Source: a virus. Taken from it: 35,266 bases of DNA. The translations under genes were made by a program, and so were the position numbers. Positions within the stretch are counted from its first letter, which is position 1. Every line of letters begins with the position of its first letter. The notes beneath the pieces are model-generated. The model had not been told where the DNA came from, did no database searches, and saw only the letters and a list, made by a program, of their open reading frames with translations. Positions 6,748 through 14,406 of the stretch are shown here, in pieces. Where the stretch lies: the IMG/VR virus record IMGVR_UViG_3300008113_000234, positions 1 to 35,266 of that record; one strand, 5' to 3'.

Positions 6748-7170
6748 TCACAAACCTAACTCGTGCTCGGTTATAATTTTAAACTCCCAATTCCTGTCTT
6801 TTGCGTACTCAATTGCTGCAGACCATTTAGCTTGATTCTTCATAAATGTTAGGGACTCCAATAAATATCTCTGAGTTCGTTTTCCTGGAAATACAGGTGG
6901 TTGACATTGTGATGCAGGTTTAACTTCTACCAAATAAGTCTTCCCTGTAGTTACCGTTATTTTAAAGTCTACGAAGTAACGATGAATACGATTATCCGTG
7001 GGACACTTATAAGGTATAACTGTCTCCTCTGAACTCCACTTTAATACACTAGGATTTTTATCACACCAACCAGCAAAACGAGTCTCCCAGCTGGATCTCA
7101 TTATGATATTTGTTGGATCACCTGTGTATTTTTCAGGAAATATTGGAACGAATCTTCTTTTATGGAACAT
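6748..7170 (-). CDS. 4: head completion protein gp4 (PD-(D/E)XK nuclease-like)
   Basis: 140 residues; T4 gp4 has 150. In T4 it is needed to complete the packaged head before tail joining. The alignment with T4 is clear by eye: FPEKYTGDP (11-19) with T4 ISKYRGDP, RSSWETRFAGWCDKNP (25-40) with RSNWEKFFFEWLDKNP, then RYFVDFKI and YLVEVKP with RRYFMDIW and FFIEIKP, and QPPVFPGKRT with QPPVKPAHLT. The residues E29, D68, E82 and K84 form a PD-(D/E)XK-type nuclease pattern like that of TnsA, so it may trim or cut DNA at the portal. It is the first gene of the leftward block, divergent from gp48. Confidence 0.9.
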   Translation of the reverse strand: MFHKRRFVPIFPEKYTGDPTNIIMRSSWETRFAGWCDKNPSVLKWSSEETVIPYKCPTDNRIHRYFVDFKITVTTGKTYLVEVKPASQCQPPVFPGKRTQRYLLESLTFMKNQAKWSAAIEYAKDRNWEFKIITEHELGL

Positions 7171-7183
7171 AAATAAGTAATAG

Positions 7184-7191
7184 GATAAATA
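7184..7191 (+). promoter_or_regulatory. late-type promoter element before gp48
   Basis: GATAAATA on the plus strand fits NATAAATA. The start would fall near 7197, giving a leader of about 25 bases that contains AAAGG (7211-7215), six bases before the gp48 ATG at 7222. It lies in the 51-base divergent gap between gp4 and gp48. Confidence 0.55.
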
Positions 7192-7200
7192 ACCACCATT

Positions 7201-7207
7201 TATTTAG
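7201..7207 (-). promoter_or_regulatory. late-type promoter element before gp4
   Basis: CTAAATA on the minus strand lies 30 bases before the gp4 ATG (7170). Together with GATAAATA at 7184-7191 on the other strand it makes overlapping, divergent late promoters in the gap between gp4 and gp48. Confidence 0.4.
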
Positions 7208-7221
7208 GTTAAAGGTACAAA

Positions 7222-8388
7222 ATGGCGATAGAATACGACCAACTTGGTAATACAATTAGCGGAGAATTCGGAGGAGTATCAGCTGCTCCTGCAGTTTCTC
7301 CTGCTCCATCTGCTGCAAAACCATCAATTCCAAGACAACCACCAGAGCCATATACTCCGAACGTCTTTGGTAGGAATGCCACGTATGAAGTAAACAACTA
7401 TATGTATCCATCTGATCTAATGGCTCCCGATGGTCGTTATGGTGGAAACTATGCAATTTTTTATATTAACGTAGTTGAAGATTCTAAGTTGTTTGACGAT
7501 AAGAGTGTACAAACTGTCAACGATTTAACACCAAGAGATTCTGGTGATTTAGATGCGATGAAACTAACTAACAATCAACTAATTGGTGCCAATGCTGCAG
7601 TAAATACACTTGCTGGTCTAGTTGGTGGTAGTATTGCTTTTGGTAAAGGTCTTTCTGGTGCTGCAAAGGGTGCAGCACTTGCCAACGTGGGAACTGTTGG
7701 TGTTGGAGTAGCTGCAACGCTCGCCCCAGATACAAAACGAGCAAAGAAAAGATTAAAGACTGCTATCGCACTTCATATTCCTAATCAATTGTCTATTCGA
7801 TATGGCATGCAGTGGAGTGAAGATGATACAGCTGCATTAGCAATGGCTGCAGCTGGCGGAAGTGAGATTATGAAAGCATTGGATGAAGGTGGTAATACAA
7901 AAGATGTTACCGATGTTGGTGCAGCAATTATTGCTAACATCGCACTATCCAAAGGACCACAGGCTGCAGCAAATTCTAAAGCACTTGGTCTAGCAGCAAA
8001 TCCAAAGAAAGAACAAATATTTAAGGGTGTTGATTTTAGAACATTCGCATTTGACTATCAATTTTATCCAAGAAGTCCTGAAGAAGCCCAGAATGTGTTA
8101 AACATCATTGAGCAGTTTAAGTATCATATGCATCCAGAATTTAAGGATACCAACAATTTTATTTACGTATATCCTTCTGAGTTTGATGTTTTCTATTATC
8201 AAGGTGGTAATGAAAACTTAAATTTACATCGTCATACGTCATGCGTACTAACTGAGATGAATATTAATTATACACCGAATGGTTCATTTACTGCATTTGC
8301 CAATGGTATGCCAACTCAGATTAACGTAACATTATCATTTAGAGAACTTGCACTTCTATCCAAAGAGAAGATTAAGGATGGTCTATAA
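7222..8388 (+). CDS. 48: baseplate tail tube cap, gp48
   Basis: 388 residues; T4 gp48 has 364. gp48 sits on top of the hub and with gp54 forms the platform on which the tail tube grows. The visible family features are a Pro/Ala-rich N-terminus, YMYPSDLMAPDGRYGGNYAIFYINV (62-86; T4 has a similar YPPDLL...VVFYIYV segment), a Gly/Ala-rich hydrophobic middle (about 130-175), a segment with ALHIPNQLSIRYGMQWS, and a C-terminal domain with FDYQFYPRSPEEAQNVLNII and a final TLSFRELALLSKE, which is a common end of tube-like folds. AAAGG lies six bases upstream of the ATG. Its stop overlaps the gp53 start (TAATG). Confidence 0.85.
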   Translation: MAIEYDQLGNTISGEFGGVSAAPAVSPAPSAAKPSIPRQPPEPYTPNVFGRNATYEVNNYMYPSDLMAPDGRYGGNYAIFYINVVEDSKLFDDKSVQTVNDLTPRDSGDLDAMKLTNNQLIGANAAVNTLAGLVGGSIAFGKGLSGAAKGAALANVGTVGVGVAATLAPDTKRAKKRLKTAIALHIPNQLSIRYGMQWSEDDTAALAMAAAGGSEIMKALDEGGNTKDVTDVGAAIIANIALSKGPQAAANSKALGLAANPKKEQIFKGVDFRTFAFDYQFYPRSPEEAQNVLNIIEQFKYHMHPEFKDTNNFIYVYPSEFDVFYYQGGNENLNLHRHTSCVLTEMNINYTPNGSFTAFANGMPTQINVTLSFRELALLSKEKIKDGL

Positions 8389-8879
8389 TGTACTTCAAAG
8401 ATTTTCCAAGTTTTATTTACCAATTTAAAGTTGGAAATACGACCAAAACATCATTAGTAAAAGACATAACAAGGAACATTCGTTTCCGTAGAGATGTTCT
8501 TGCCAATATAACAGTATTTGATGAGTATGATATTGTTGATGGTGAAACACCAGAGATTATTGCTGAAAAAATATATGGAAATCCAGAATATCACTGGATC
8601 ATTATGTTAGCCAACGATCGTTACGATTACATCGAAGATTTTCCTCTTGCTGAATATCAATTAGTAAAAGTTATTGCTTCAAAATATCCAGGAACAGAAA
8701 ACAGCATTCATCACTATGTTAACGCAAATGGTTTTATTGTCAACTCGAATGCGCCTGGAGCTGTATCAGTTTCAAATGCACAAGATGAGAGAAATAAAAA
8801 TGAAGCGAAACGAAGAATAAAGATTATTTCATCAAACATTATTAATACAATATTAAAAGATTATAAAGATCTCATATAA
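8388..8879 (+). CDS. 53: baseplate wedge subunit gp53
   Basis: 163 residues; T4 gp53 has 196. gp53 staples neighbouring wedges together in the T4 baseplate. It opens with MYFKDFPSFIYQF, continues with a DITRNIRFRRDVLANITVFD segment of the family (split as DITRNIRFRRD at 26-36 and FDEYDIVDGETPEIIAEKIYG at 44-64) and has the LysM-like part YGNPEYHWIIMLANDRYD (63-80). It is translationally coupled on both sides by TAATG overlaps with gp48 and the hub gene. The C-terminal part is basic and helical. Confidence 0.88.
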   Translation: MYFKDFPSFIYQFKVGNTTKTSLVKDITRNIRFRRDVLANITVFDEYDIVDGETPEIIAEKIYGNPEYHWIIMLANDRYDYIEDFPLAEYQLVKVIASKYPGTENSIHHYVNANGFIVNSNAPGAVSVSNAQDERNKNEAKRRIKIISSNIINTILKDYKDLI

Positions 8880-10156
8880 TGCAACCTAACAACCCAATTA
8901 GATTTGCTGGCGATGTCAGCATTGATAAAGTTAGGATAATCACCAGCAAAGGTGTTTATCAAGATATCACTGCGCAAGTAATTACTGTTCAGATTTATGA
9001 AGACTTGTTCTCACCATTTATCACTGGAAGTTTAATTATTAAAGATTCGTTGGACTTAGTCAACTTATTCCCATTTGCAGGTGAAGAACAAGTTGAATTA
9101 GAGATTTCAACTCCATCACTTCAGCGTGGAAATATTAAAGGTAGATATTACATTTACAAATTAACCGATCGTGAATTGCTCGGTGATAGATCTGTAGTTT
9201 ATCAGTTGCATTTTATTTCAACTGAGGCTATTGTTGATTTAAACAAAAAAGTGAGTAAAGTATTCAGTGGTAAAATATCTGATATTGTCAATACCTTTAT
9301 TAAAGATAAAACCTACGGATTAGAATCTACTAAAAAGTTGTTCACCGAACCTACCTCAAATAACATAAAGTATATTTCTAATTATTGGACTCCAGTTCAA
9401 AATATTATGCACTGTGCCGAAGCATCTGCCAATCAAAATAAAGTGCCAAACTATGTATTCTTTGAGAACAGAGATGGGTTTTATTACATTAGTCTAGATA
9501 GTTTGTACAGCGCAGATGTTTATCAAAATTTTGTGTATGACAAATATACTCGTGACGATCGAAAGAACAGTGGAAGTATTCGTAATATTGAAGAAGATTA
9601 CAGAAGAATAACTTCTATTAGTATTCCAGTTGGTTTTGATTACATTGATAGAATTCGTGGTGGTATGTTATCATCTAAAATTATCTCATATGATCTAACA
9701 AAGAAAACATACACTGCCAAAAACTATAATATGTTTCAGAACTTTAACAAACAAAAACATCTTAACGAAAATCCTATTAGTTCTGACAGTTCTATTTTTA
9801 GAGCTAACTCATTAATCATAAACACTCCAAGAAATTTTGGTAATTTTAATGGATACGGAGATGTCACTAACTTTAAGACTAGACAACAACGTGTTTCATT
9901 AATGAAGTTGGCAGAAGCAAATAAATTAGAGATAACTGTTCCTGGAAGAGCAGATTATACAGTTGGTCAAAAGGTTAATGTTACCTTAAACAAAATTGAA
10001 CCTATCACTAAAAAAGAACAAGATATTACAGATAAGATGTTTTCTGGTAACTATCTAATCTCAGCTATTAATCATTATGTTGATAGAAATAAACATGAGT
10101 GCCATATTGAACTGGTAAAAGAAACATTACAATATAATTTGGATGGAAAGAAATAA
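8879..10156 (+). CDS. 27: baseplate hub protein, gp27-like
   Basis: 425 residues; T4 gp27 has 391. A gp27-type hub forms a trimeric ring between the tail tube and the gp5 spike and shares its fold with the N-terminus of VgrG. It starts with a beta-rich domain (DVSIDKVRIITSKGVYQDIT onward), followed by FITGSLIIKDSLDLVNLFPF (41-60), a part with NYWTPVQNIMHCAEAS typical of gp27/gpD folds, and a second barrel with LEITVPGRADYTVGQKVNVT near 345-365. The gene lies between gp53 and the gp5-like spike, with TAATG overlaps on both sides. The assignment rests on the fold-like motifs and position. Confidence 0.75.
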   Translation: MQPNNPIRFAGDVSIDKVRIITSKGVYQDITAQVITVQIYEDLFSPFITGSLIIKDSLDLVNLFPFAGEEQVELEISTPSLQRGNIKGRYYIYKLTDRELLGDRSVVYQLHFISTEAIVDLNKKVSKVFSGKISDIVNTFIKDKTYGLESTKKLFTEPTSNNIKYISNYWTPVQNIMHCAEASANQNKVPNYVFFENRDGFYYISLDSLYSADVYQNFVYDKYTRDDRKNSGSIRNIEEDYRRITSISIPVGFDYIDRIRGGMLSSKIISYDLTKKTYTAKNYNMFQNFNKQKHLNENPISSDSSIFRANSLIINTPRNFGNFNGYGDVTNFKTRQQRVSLMKLAEANKLEITVPGRADYTVGQKVNVTLNKIEPITKKEQDITDKMFSGNYLISAINHYVDRNKHECHIELVKETLQYNLDGKK

Positions 10157-13100
10157 TGAATTTGCACTATGGTATTGTAGAAAATAGACAGGATCCATTA
10201 TCGCTTGGTCGATGCCAAGTTCGTATAGTTGGATTACATACACATGATAAGTCGTTACTTCCAACGGCAGATCTTCCATGGGCAACTCCAGTCCAACCTG
10301 TAACTTCTGCAGCAATGAATGGTATTGGTCATACTCCAATTGGACCAGTTGAAGGTACTTCTGTAATTGTTCTATTTGCAGACCACGATAAACAACAACC
10401 AATTATTCTTGGAACACTTGGTGGAATTCCTTCCACACCACTACCAATTGATGCTGAAGATGGTGGTTCAATTGTTAATGAAAAAGTAGAGAGCATTACT
10501 CTACGAACAATCCCTGGACCAGTCACTGGTAAGGTACTTACCTTTATCGATAATGAAGAAGGTAGAGTAGACTTAACTCGTTCATTAAAAGCCAATATGA
10601 AAGTTGTTGGTTTTGGTATTCCAAACGGAACGACCATTGTTAGTATTAATAATGGCACACAAATTACTATTAGTAGTGCTGTTGTTAATTATGCAGAAAA
10701 CATTATTACATTTGAACCAGTACCCACTAACTTAGACGCAGTTAATAGAAGTAGAAATGCTAATGTACTCACAGATAGTTCTGGTAATCCAGTAACTACG
10801 GGATTTGGTGGAGTAGTTACCACAACTCCTAATGCATCACCAACTATTGGTGCGACTCCAACATCTAATGTAACTAATAATGCAATTCCAACTATACCAC
10901 CAGCAAAGTCTGTAACAAATACATCAAAAGCCACCCAAGGTATTAAAGCACTTATTGCTGCATGTGACAAAGTTGGACTTACTACCAAAGAACAAAAGTG
11001 TGCTTTGCTGGGTATTGCTGGTGGAGAGTCAGGATGGATTCCTCAGTTAGAATCATATAATTATTCACCTTCTCGTATGAAAGCAATCTATTCATTTGCC
11101 ACAGAAGATGATATCTCACAATATGCAAATGCTTCAAAGCGTGGTCTATCAAGATCAGAGTTTTTCTCATGGGCATATGGACCAACAAAGCGTGGTAAAG
11201 GTTTCCTTGGAAATCAAACTGATGCAGATGGTGGAAAGTATTTTGGTCGTGGATTTATTCAGCTGACTGGTAAGGGTAACTATCAAAAATATCAAACCCT
11301 TGCCAATAACATGGGTTTAAGTCTTGATATTGTAAACAATCCAGATTCTCTTGATGATGATATTAACGTATCAGCATTGGTTGCTGCACTTTACATTAAA
11401 GATAGAGTATCATCTAAAGTTAATGCCAATGCGCATCCTGGATATTTTCAAGCTGCAAAAGCTGCAGTTGGTGTAAACTCTCCAGACATCGCTGCACGCA
11501 AATTAGCCTACTACGAATATTTTTATGGTGCAGTTGGTAATAGTGGTTCAGACAAAGACGCTGCACCACCAATTGCAGAACCACCACCAGATGGTTCTAG
11601 TCCAACTCCTGGACCATCTGAAGAAAGTAAAGCATCTGGTTCTGACGCAATTGGGTTTAGAGATCCAAACAACAAGTATCCACTAAAAGAATATCTCAAC
11701 GAACCAGACACTAATCGTTTGGCACGAGGAATTATTCAAGGAACAGTTGTTAAGAAAAAAGATGCTGTTCGAAGATTAGATGTTCCAAAAGCCATTGCCA
11801 ATGGTTCATGGGATCAACCAGAACCACCATATGGCGCAAAGTATCCATACAATAAAGTATTTGAAACTGAATCTGGTCATATTCAAGAATTTGACGACAC
11901 ACCTGGACAAGAACGTATTCATACATACCATCGTTCAGGTACATTCAGTGAAATTGATGCAAATGGTACACAGGTAAATTACATTGTTGGTGATAACTTC
12001 ACCATCATGGAAAGAAATGGATGTATCCGTGTTGCTGGCGAATGCAACATTACCGTTGATGGTAATACAAACATCTATGCACGATCAGATGCAAATATTC
12101 AAGTTGAGCAAAACGCTACTATTCAAGTTGGTAATAACTTAGACATCGGTGTTGCCAATGACACAACTATGGCTATTGGTGGTGACTTCAAAGTAAATGT
12201 AGTCGGTGATTATTCAGTTAAGGCTGCAAACATTTACGCAAAATCAGATGGAAACATTAATACTCAATCTGCAGTTGCTATCAATCAAAAATCTGAGGCA
12301 GTGAATATTGAATCTAGCGGTGAAACTAATATTCTTGCTGGCGGAAAATTATCTGCAGATTACGCTGAAGGTCAATTTGGTAATGGTGCAGGAAGCGCAG
12401 CTGATGTAGAAGATTTTACTCTGACTCCACCTGTTGCTGGCAAACCAATCAATCCTATTGTTCCTTACTTTATTCCACCAGAGCGTGCATTTGAAGAAAG
12501 AACTGCTGCTGAAACTCCTGATGATTGGGATACACCAGAGGGTCGTGCGATCTCAAATAAAGAATCACGTGAAAATGGTGTCGCTGTTCCAGTAGTTCCA
12601 GTCACAGAAGAATCTGCCCCACCAAGTGGTGGAGCTGCAGCTGTAGCACCAGTTGACTGTAAAGTTATTTACAACACAACTAACTTTAACAATGACTATA
12701 GACTATCAACTAACTTCACATTGGGTATGTTAATCGCTAACTCAGACCATAAATTAGTTGATCAAATGCTTCAAGATACTAAGGGAGGACCACTAAGACA
12801 ATATACAGTTCAAGAAATTGTATGTAATCTTGCCATGGTTGCTCAAAACATTCTTGAACCATTATTAGAAATTCTTCCAGGAGGAATTGGTGGTTATAAA
12901 AAGACATGGAAGATTAACTCTGGTTATCGCCTAAAAGGTGTTGTCAAACAAGAATCTCCTACTTCGGATCACTGCAAAGGTCAGGCTATTGATATTGGTT
13001 TGGTAAACAGTACATACGATAAACTTTATAATTTTGTAGTAGCTGCAGAGAAAATTCTCCCATACGATCAAATTATTCTAGAGTATCGTTATCCATCAAC

Positions 13101-13230
13101 TCATTGGGTACATCTAAGTTACAGGTTAGATGCTAGAAGAAAGATGGCATTTACCATGGTAAACGATAGGACTTATGCAAAAGGATTTTCTCTTTTAGAT
13201 CAAATCCCCCAACCAAGTAGGACTGCATAA
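10156..13230 (+). CDS. 5: gp5-like baseplate hub spike with two cell-wall hydrolase domains
   Basis: 1024 residues, much longer than T4 gp5 (575). An N-terminal OB fold (about 1-95, HYGIVENRQDPLSLGRCQVR) resembles gp5 and VgrG. After a Ser/Thr-rich linker comes a GH19 chitinase/lysozyme-type domain (about 260-460) with GIAGGESGW (286-294, probable acid E291) and FGRGFIQLTGKGNYQKY (363-379); T4 has a GH24 lysozyme instead. Residues about 605-755 are short alternating valine/isoleucine/asparagine repeats, as in the gp5 triple-stranded beta-helix needle. After a Pro-rich linker, about 855-1010 looks like an M15_3 peptidase: SGYR, TSDHCKGQAIDIG (936-948), YDQIILEY and HWVHLSY (983-989), with predicted zinc ligands H939, D946 and H986. 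The product would cut glycan and peptide bonds of the wall during infection. Its ATG overlaps the hub stop (TAATG). Confidence 0.9.
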   Translation: MNLHYGIVENRQDPLSLGRCQVRIVGLHTHDKSLLPTADLPWATPVQPVTSAAMNGIGHTPIGPVEGTSVIVLFADHDKQQPIILGTLGGIPSTPLPIDAEDGGSIVNEKVESITLRTIPGPVTGKVLTFIDNEEGRVDLTRSLKANMKVVGFGIPNGTTIVSINNGTQITISSAVVNYAENIITFEPVPTNLDAVNRSRNANVLTDSSGNPVTTGFGGVVTTTPNASPTIGATPTSNVTNNAIPTIPPAKSVTNTSKATQGIKALIAACDKVGLTTKEQKCALLGIAGGESGWIPQLESYNYSPSRMKAIYSFATEDDISQYANASKRGLSRSEFFSWAYGPTKRGKGFLGNQTDADGGKYFGRGFIQLTGKGNYQKYQTLANNMGLSLDIVNNPDSLDDDINVSALVAALYIKDRVSSKVNANAHPGYFQAAKAAVGVNSPDIAARKLAYYEYFYGAVGNSGSDKDAAPPIAEPPPDGSSPTPGPSEESKASGSDAIGFRDPNNKYPLKEYLNEPDTNRLARGIIQGTVVKKKDAVRRLDVPKAIANGSWDQPEPPYGAKYPYNKVFETESGHIQEFDDTPGQERIHTYHRSGTFSEIDANGTQVNYIVGDNFTIMERNGCIRVAGECNITVDGNTNIYARSDANIQVEQNATIQVGNNLDIGVANDTTMAIGGDFKVNVVGDYSVKAANIYAKSDGNINTQSAVAINQKSEAVNIESSGETNILAGGKLSADYAEGQFGNGAGSAADVEDFTLTPPVAGKPINPIVPYFIPPERAFEERTAAETPDDWDTPEGRAISNKESRENGVAVPVVPVTEESAPPSGGAAAVAPVDCKVIYNTTNFNNDYRLSTNFTLGMLIANSDHKLVDQMLQDTKGGPLRQYTVQEIVCNLAMVAQNILEPLLEILPGGIGGYKKTWKINSGYRLKGVVKQESPTSDHCKGQAIDIGLVNSTYDKLYNFVVAAEKILPYDQIILEYRYPSTHWVHLSYRLDARRKMAFTMVNDRTYAKGFSLLDQIPQPSRTA

Positions 13231-13697
13231 TGCCTTGGACTCCTTCCGCTACTGCTTTGAAAGTTGTAGATGAGTTGCCTGTTTATACCAGCTATACTCA
13301 GTCATTTTCTTATGTTGATCCAGATCCATTAACAGATTATGCAGTAACAGGAATAGTTGCAGATAAAACTAATGCCCTAATGACTGTGGGGACTAATAGT
13401 ATTTCTGGGCAATATGATGCAGAACCTCATGGTGGAAGCGTTATTACATATTTGAAAAAAGATAAAACATACAGTACTGTTACTAATTTTAATGATATAA
13501 CAAACTCTTATGAAATCTGTTCTTTTACTGCACCGACTGTACAGACTGTGACTTATAGTTATACCGTAACTGCTAAGGATGCGAATAGTATTGGTCCAGA
13601 TGTTCAGCAGACTTATACAGTTATGTCTACTTTTAACTGGGACATAGGTAAAACTGCTTTAATAAACGCTATCGCCCAAACTAGGATAGGAAGATAA
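13230..13697 (+). CDS. unknown protein between the gp5 spike and the PAAR tip
   Basis: 155 residues, threonine/tyrosine/valine-rich and predicted all-beta, with an Ig-like stretch near 100-130 (TVTYSYTVTAKD). The last 25 residues (FNWDIGKTALINAIAQTRIG) look helical. There is no signal peptide and I recognise no family. TAATG overlaps with the spike gene before it and the PAAR gene after it show that it belongs to the hub operon. By position it could be a spike accessory or adaptor, but this is inference. Confidence 0.72.
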   Translation: MPWTPSATALKVVDELPVYTSYTQSFSYVDPDPLTDYAVTGIVADKTNALMTVGTNSISGQYDAEPHGGSVITYLKKDKTYSTVTNFNDITNSYEICSFTAPTVQTVTYSYTVTAKDANSIGPDVQQTYTVMSTFNWDIGKTALINAIAQTRIGR

Positions 13698-13999
13698 TGC
13701 CAGCTGTAGCAAGAATTGCTGATAAAAGTACTGGGCATGGATGTTTTGCACCTACTGCACTGATAACTACCCCAGTGGCCAAAACCTATTTTAATGGAAA
13801 ACTAGCTGCAGTTGTAGATCCTAATTGTAAATTTGCAGCCCATACATGCGGAAGAACTACACATAATTCCGATATTCGTATTCCCAGCACTGGAGCAAGT
13901 AAGACTTATATTGAGGGTAAAAAAGCAGCTAGAATTGGAGATAGTATCCAATGTGGTGATGCAATAGCACAAGGTTCTAACAACTCTTTTATAGAATAA
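13697..13999 (+). CDS. PAAR-repeat spike tip protein (gp5.4-like)
   Basis: 100 residues, close to T4 gp5.4 (97). PAAR proteins form a small sharp cone with a metal ion near the apex that caps the gp5/VgrG needle and helps pierce the outer membrane. The visible pattern is MPAVARIADKSTGHGC (1-16), repeated GKLAAVVDPNC and GKKAARIGDSIQCG, and SDIRIPSTGASKTYIEG between them. Candidate metal ligands are H14, C16, H49, C51, H56 and C86; which ones are used cannot be decided from sequence. The ATG overlaps the stop of the preceding gene. Confidence 0.88.
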   Translation: MPAVARIADKSTGHGCFAPTALITTPVAKTYFNGKLAAVVDPNCKFAAHTCGRTTHNSDIRIPSTGASKTYIEGKKAARIGDSIQCGDAIAQGSNNSFIE

Positions 14000-14000
14000 C

Positions 14001-14007
14001 CTAAATA
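14001..14007 (+). promoter_or_regulatory. late-type element CTAAATA before gp25
   Basis: CTAAATA followed by AAGAAT and the gp25 ATG at 14014. With T4 late geometry, transcription would start at about 14013, giving a nearly leaderless gp25 message. No Shine-Dalgarno is present in this gap. Confidence 0.45.
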
Positions 14008-14013
14008 AAGAAT

Positions 14014-14406
14014 ATGGCACGAAGCACAAGACTTTTCTCCGATTTAGATTTAAATTTCACTGCTCACCCAGTGACTAAGGACATTGCACGTAGATACGAT
14101 GAAAATGCAATTAAAACTTCCCTTAAAAATCTAATTCTAACTAGAAACTTTGAGCGACCATTTCATAGTGAAATCGGCTCGCCAATTAACGCATTATTAT
14201 TCGAACCAGCATCACCGATGTTAAACATCACTCTACAGAGAGCGATTGTTGATGTGGTCAATAACTTTGAACCAAGAGTAGACTTATTGGATGTTAATGT
14301 TCTTAGCAGTCCAGATGAAAATTCATTGTATGTTACTATCACGTTTAAGATAGTTAACACACAACAACCTCTAACTCTAGATTTAACCTTAGAGAGAACT
14401 CGATAA
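14014..14406 (+). CDS. 25: baseplate wedge subunit gp25
   Basis: 130 residues, against 132 in T4. gp25 is the wedge core component at the base of the sheath and is homologous to type VI secretion TssE. The family pattern is clear: DLDLNFTAHPVTKDIARRYD (10-29), SLKNLILTRNFERPFHSEIG (36-55) and the EPR motif (86-88) that the family uses to bind gp6. It ends six bases before the gp6 ATG by reading, in effect immediately adjacent (stop at 14404-14406, gp6 at 14407). Confidence 0.95.
   Translation: MARSTRLFSDLDLNFTAHPVTKDIARRYDENAIKTSLKNLILTRNFERPFHSEIGSPINALLFEPASPMLNITLQRAIVDVVNNFEPRVDLLDVNVLSSPDENSLYVTITFKIVNTQQPLTLDLTLERTR

Noticed and set aside
10329-10988. Two antisense open frames (109 and 99 codons) within the gp5-like gene
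   Set aside because: They are shadows of the spike gene, without ribosome sites or recognisable domains.
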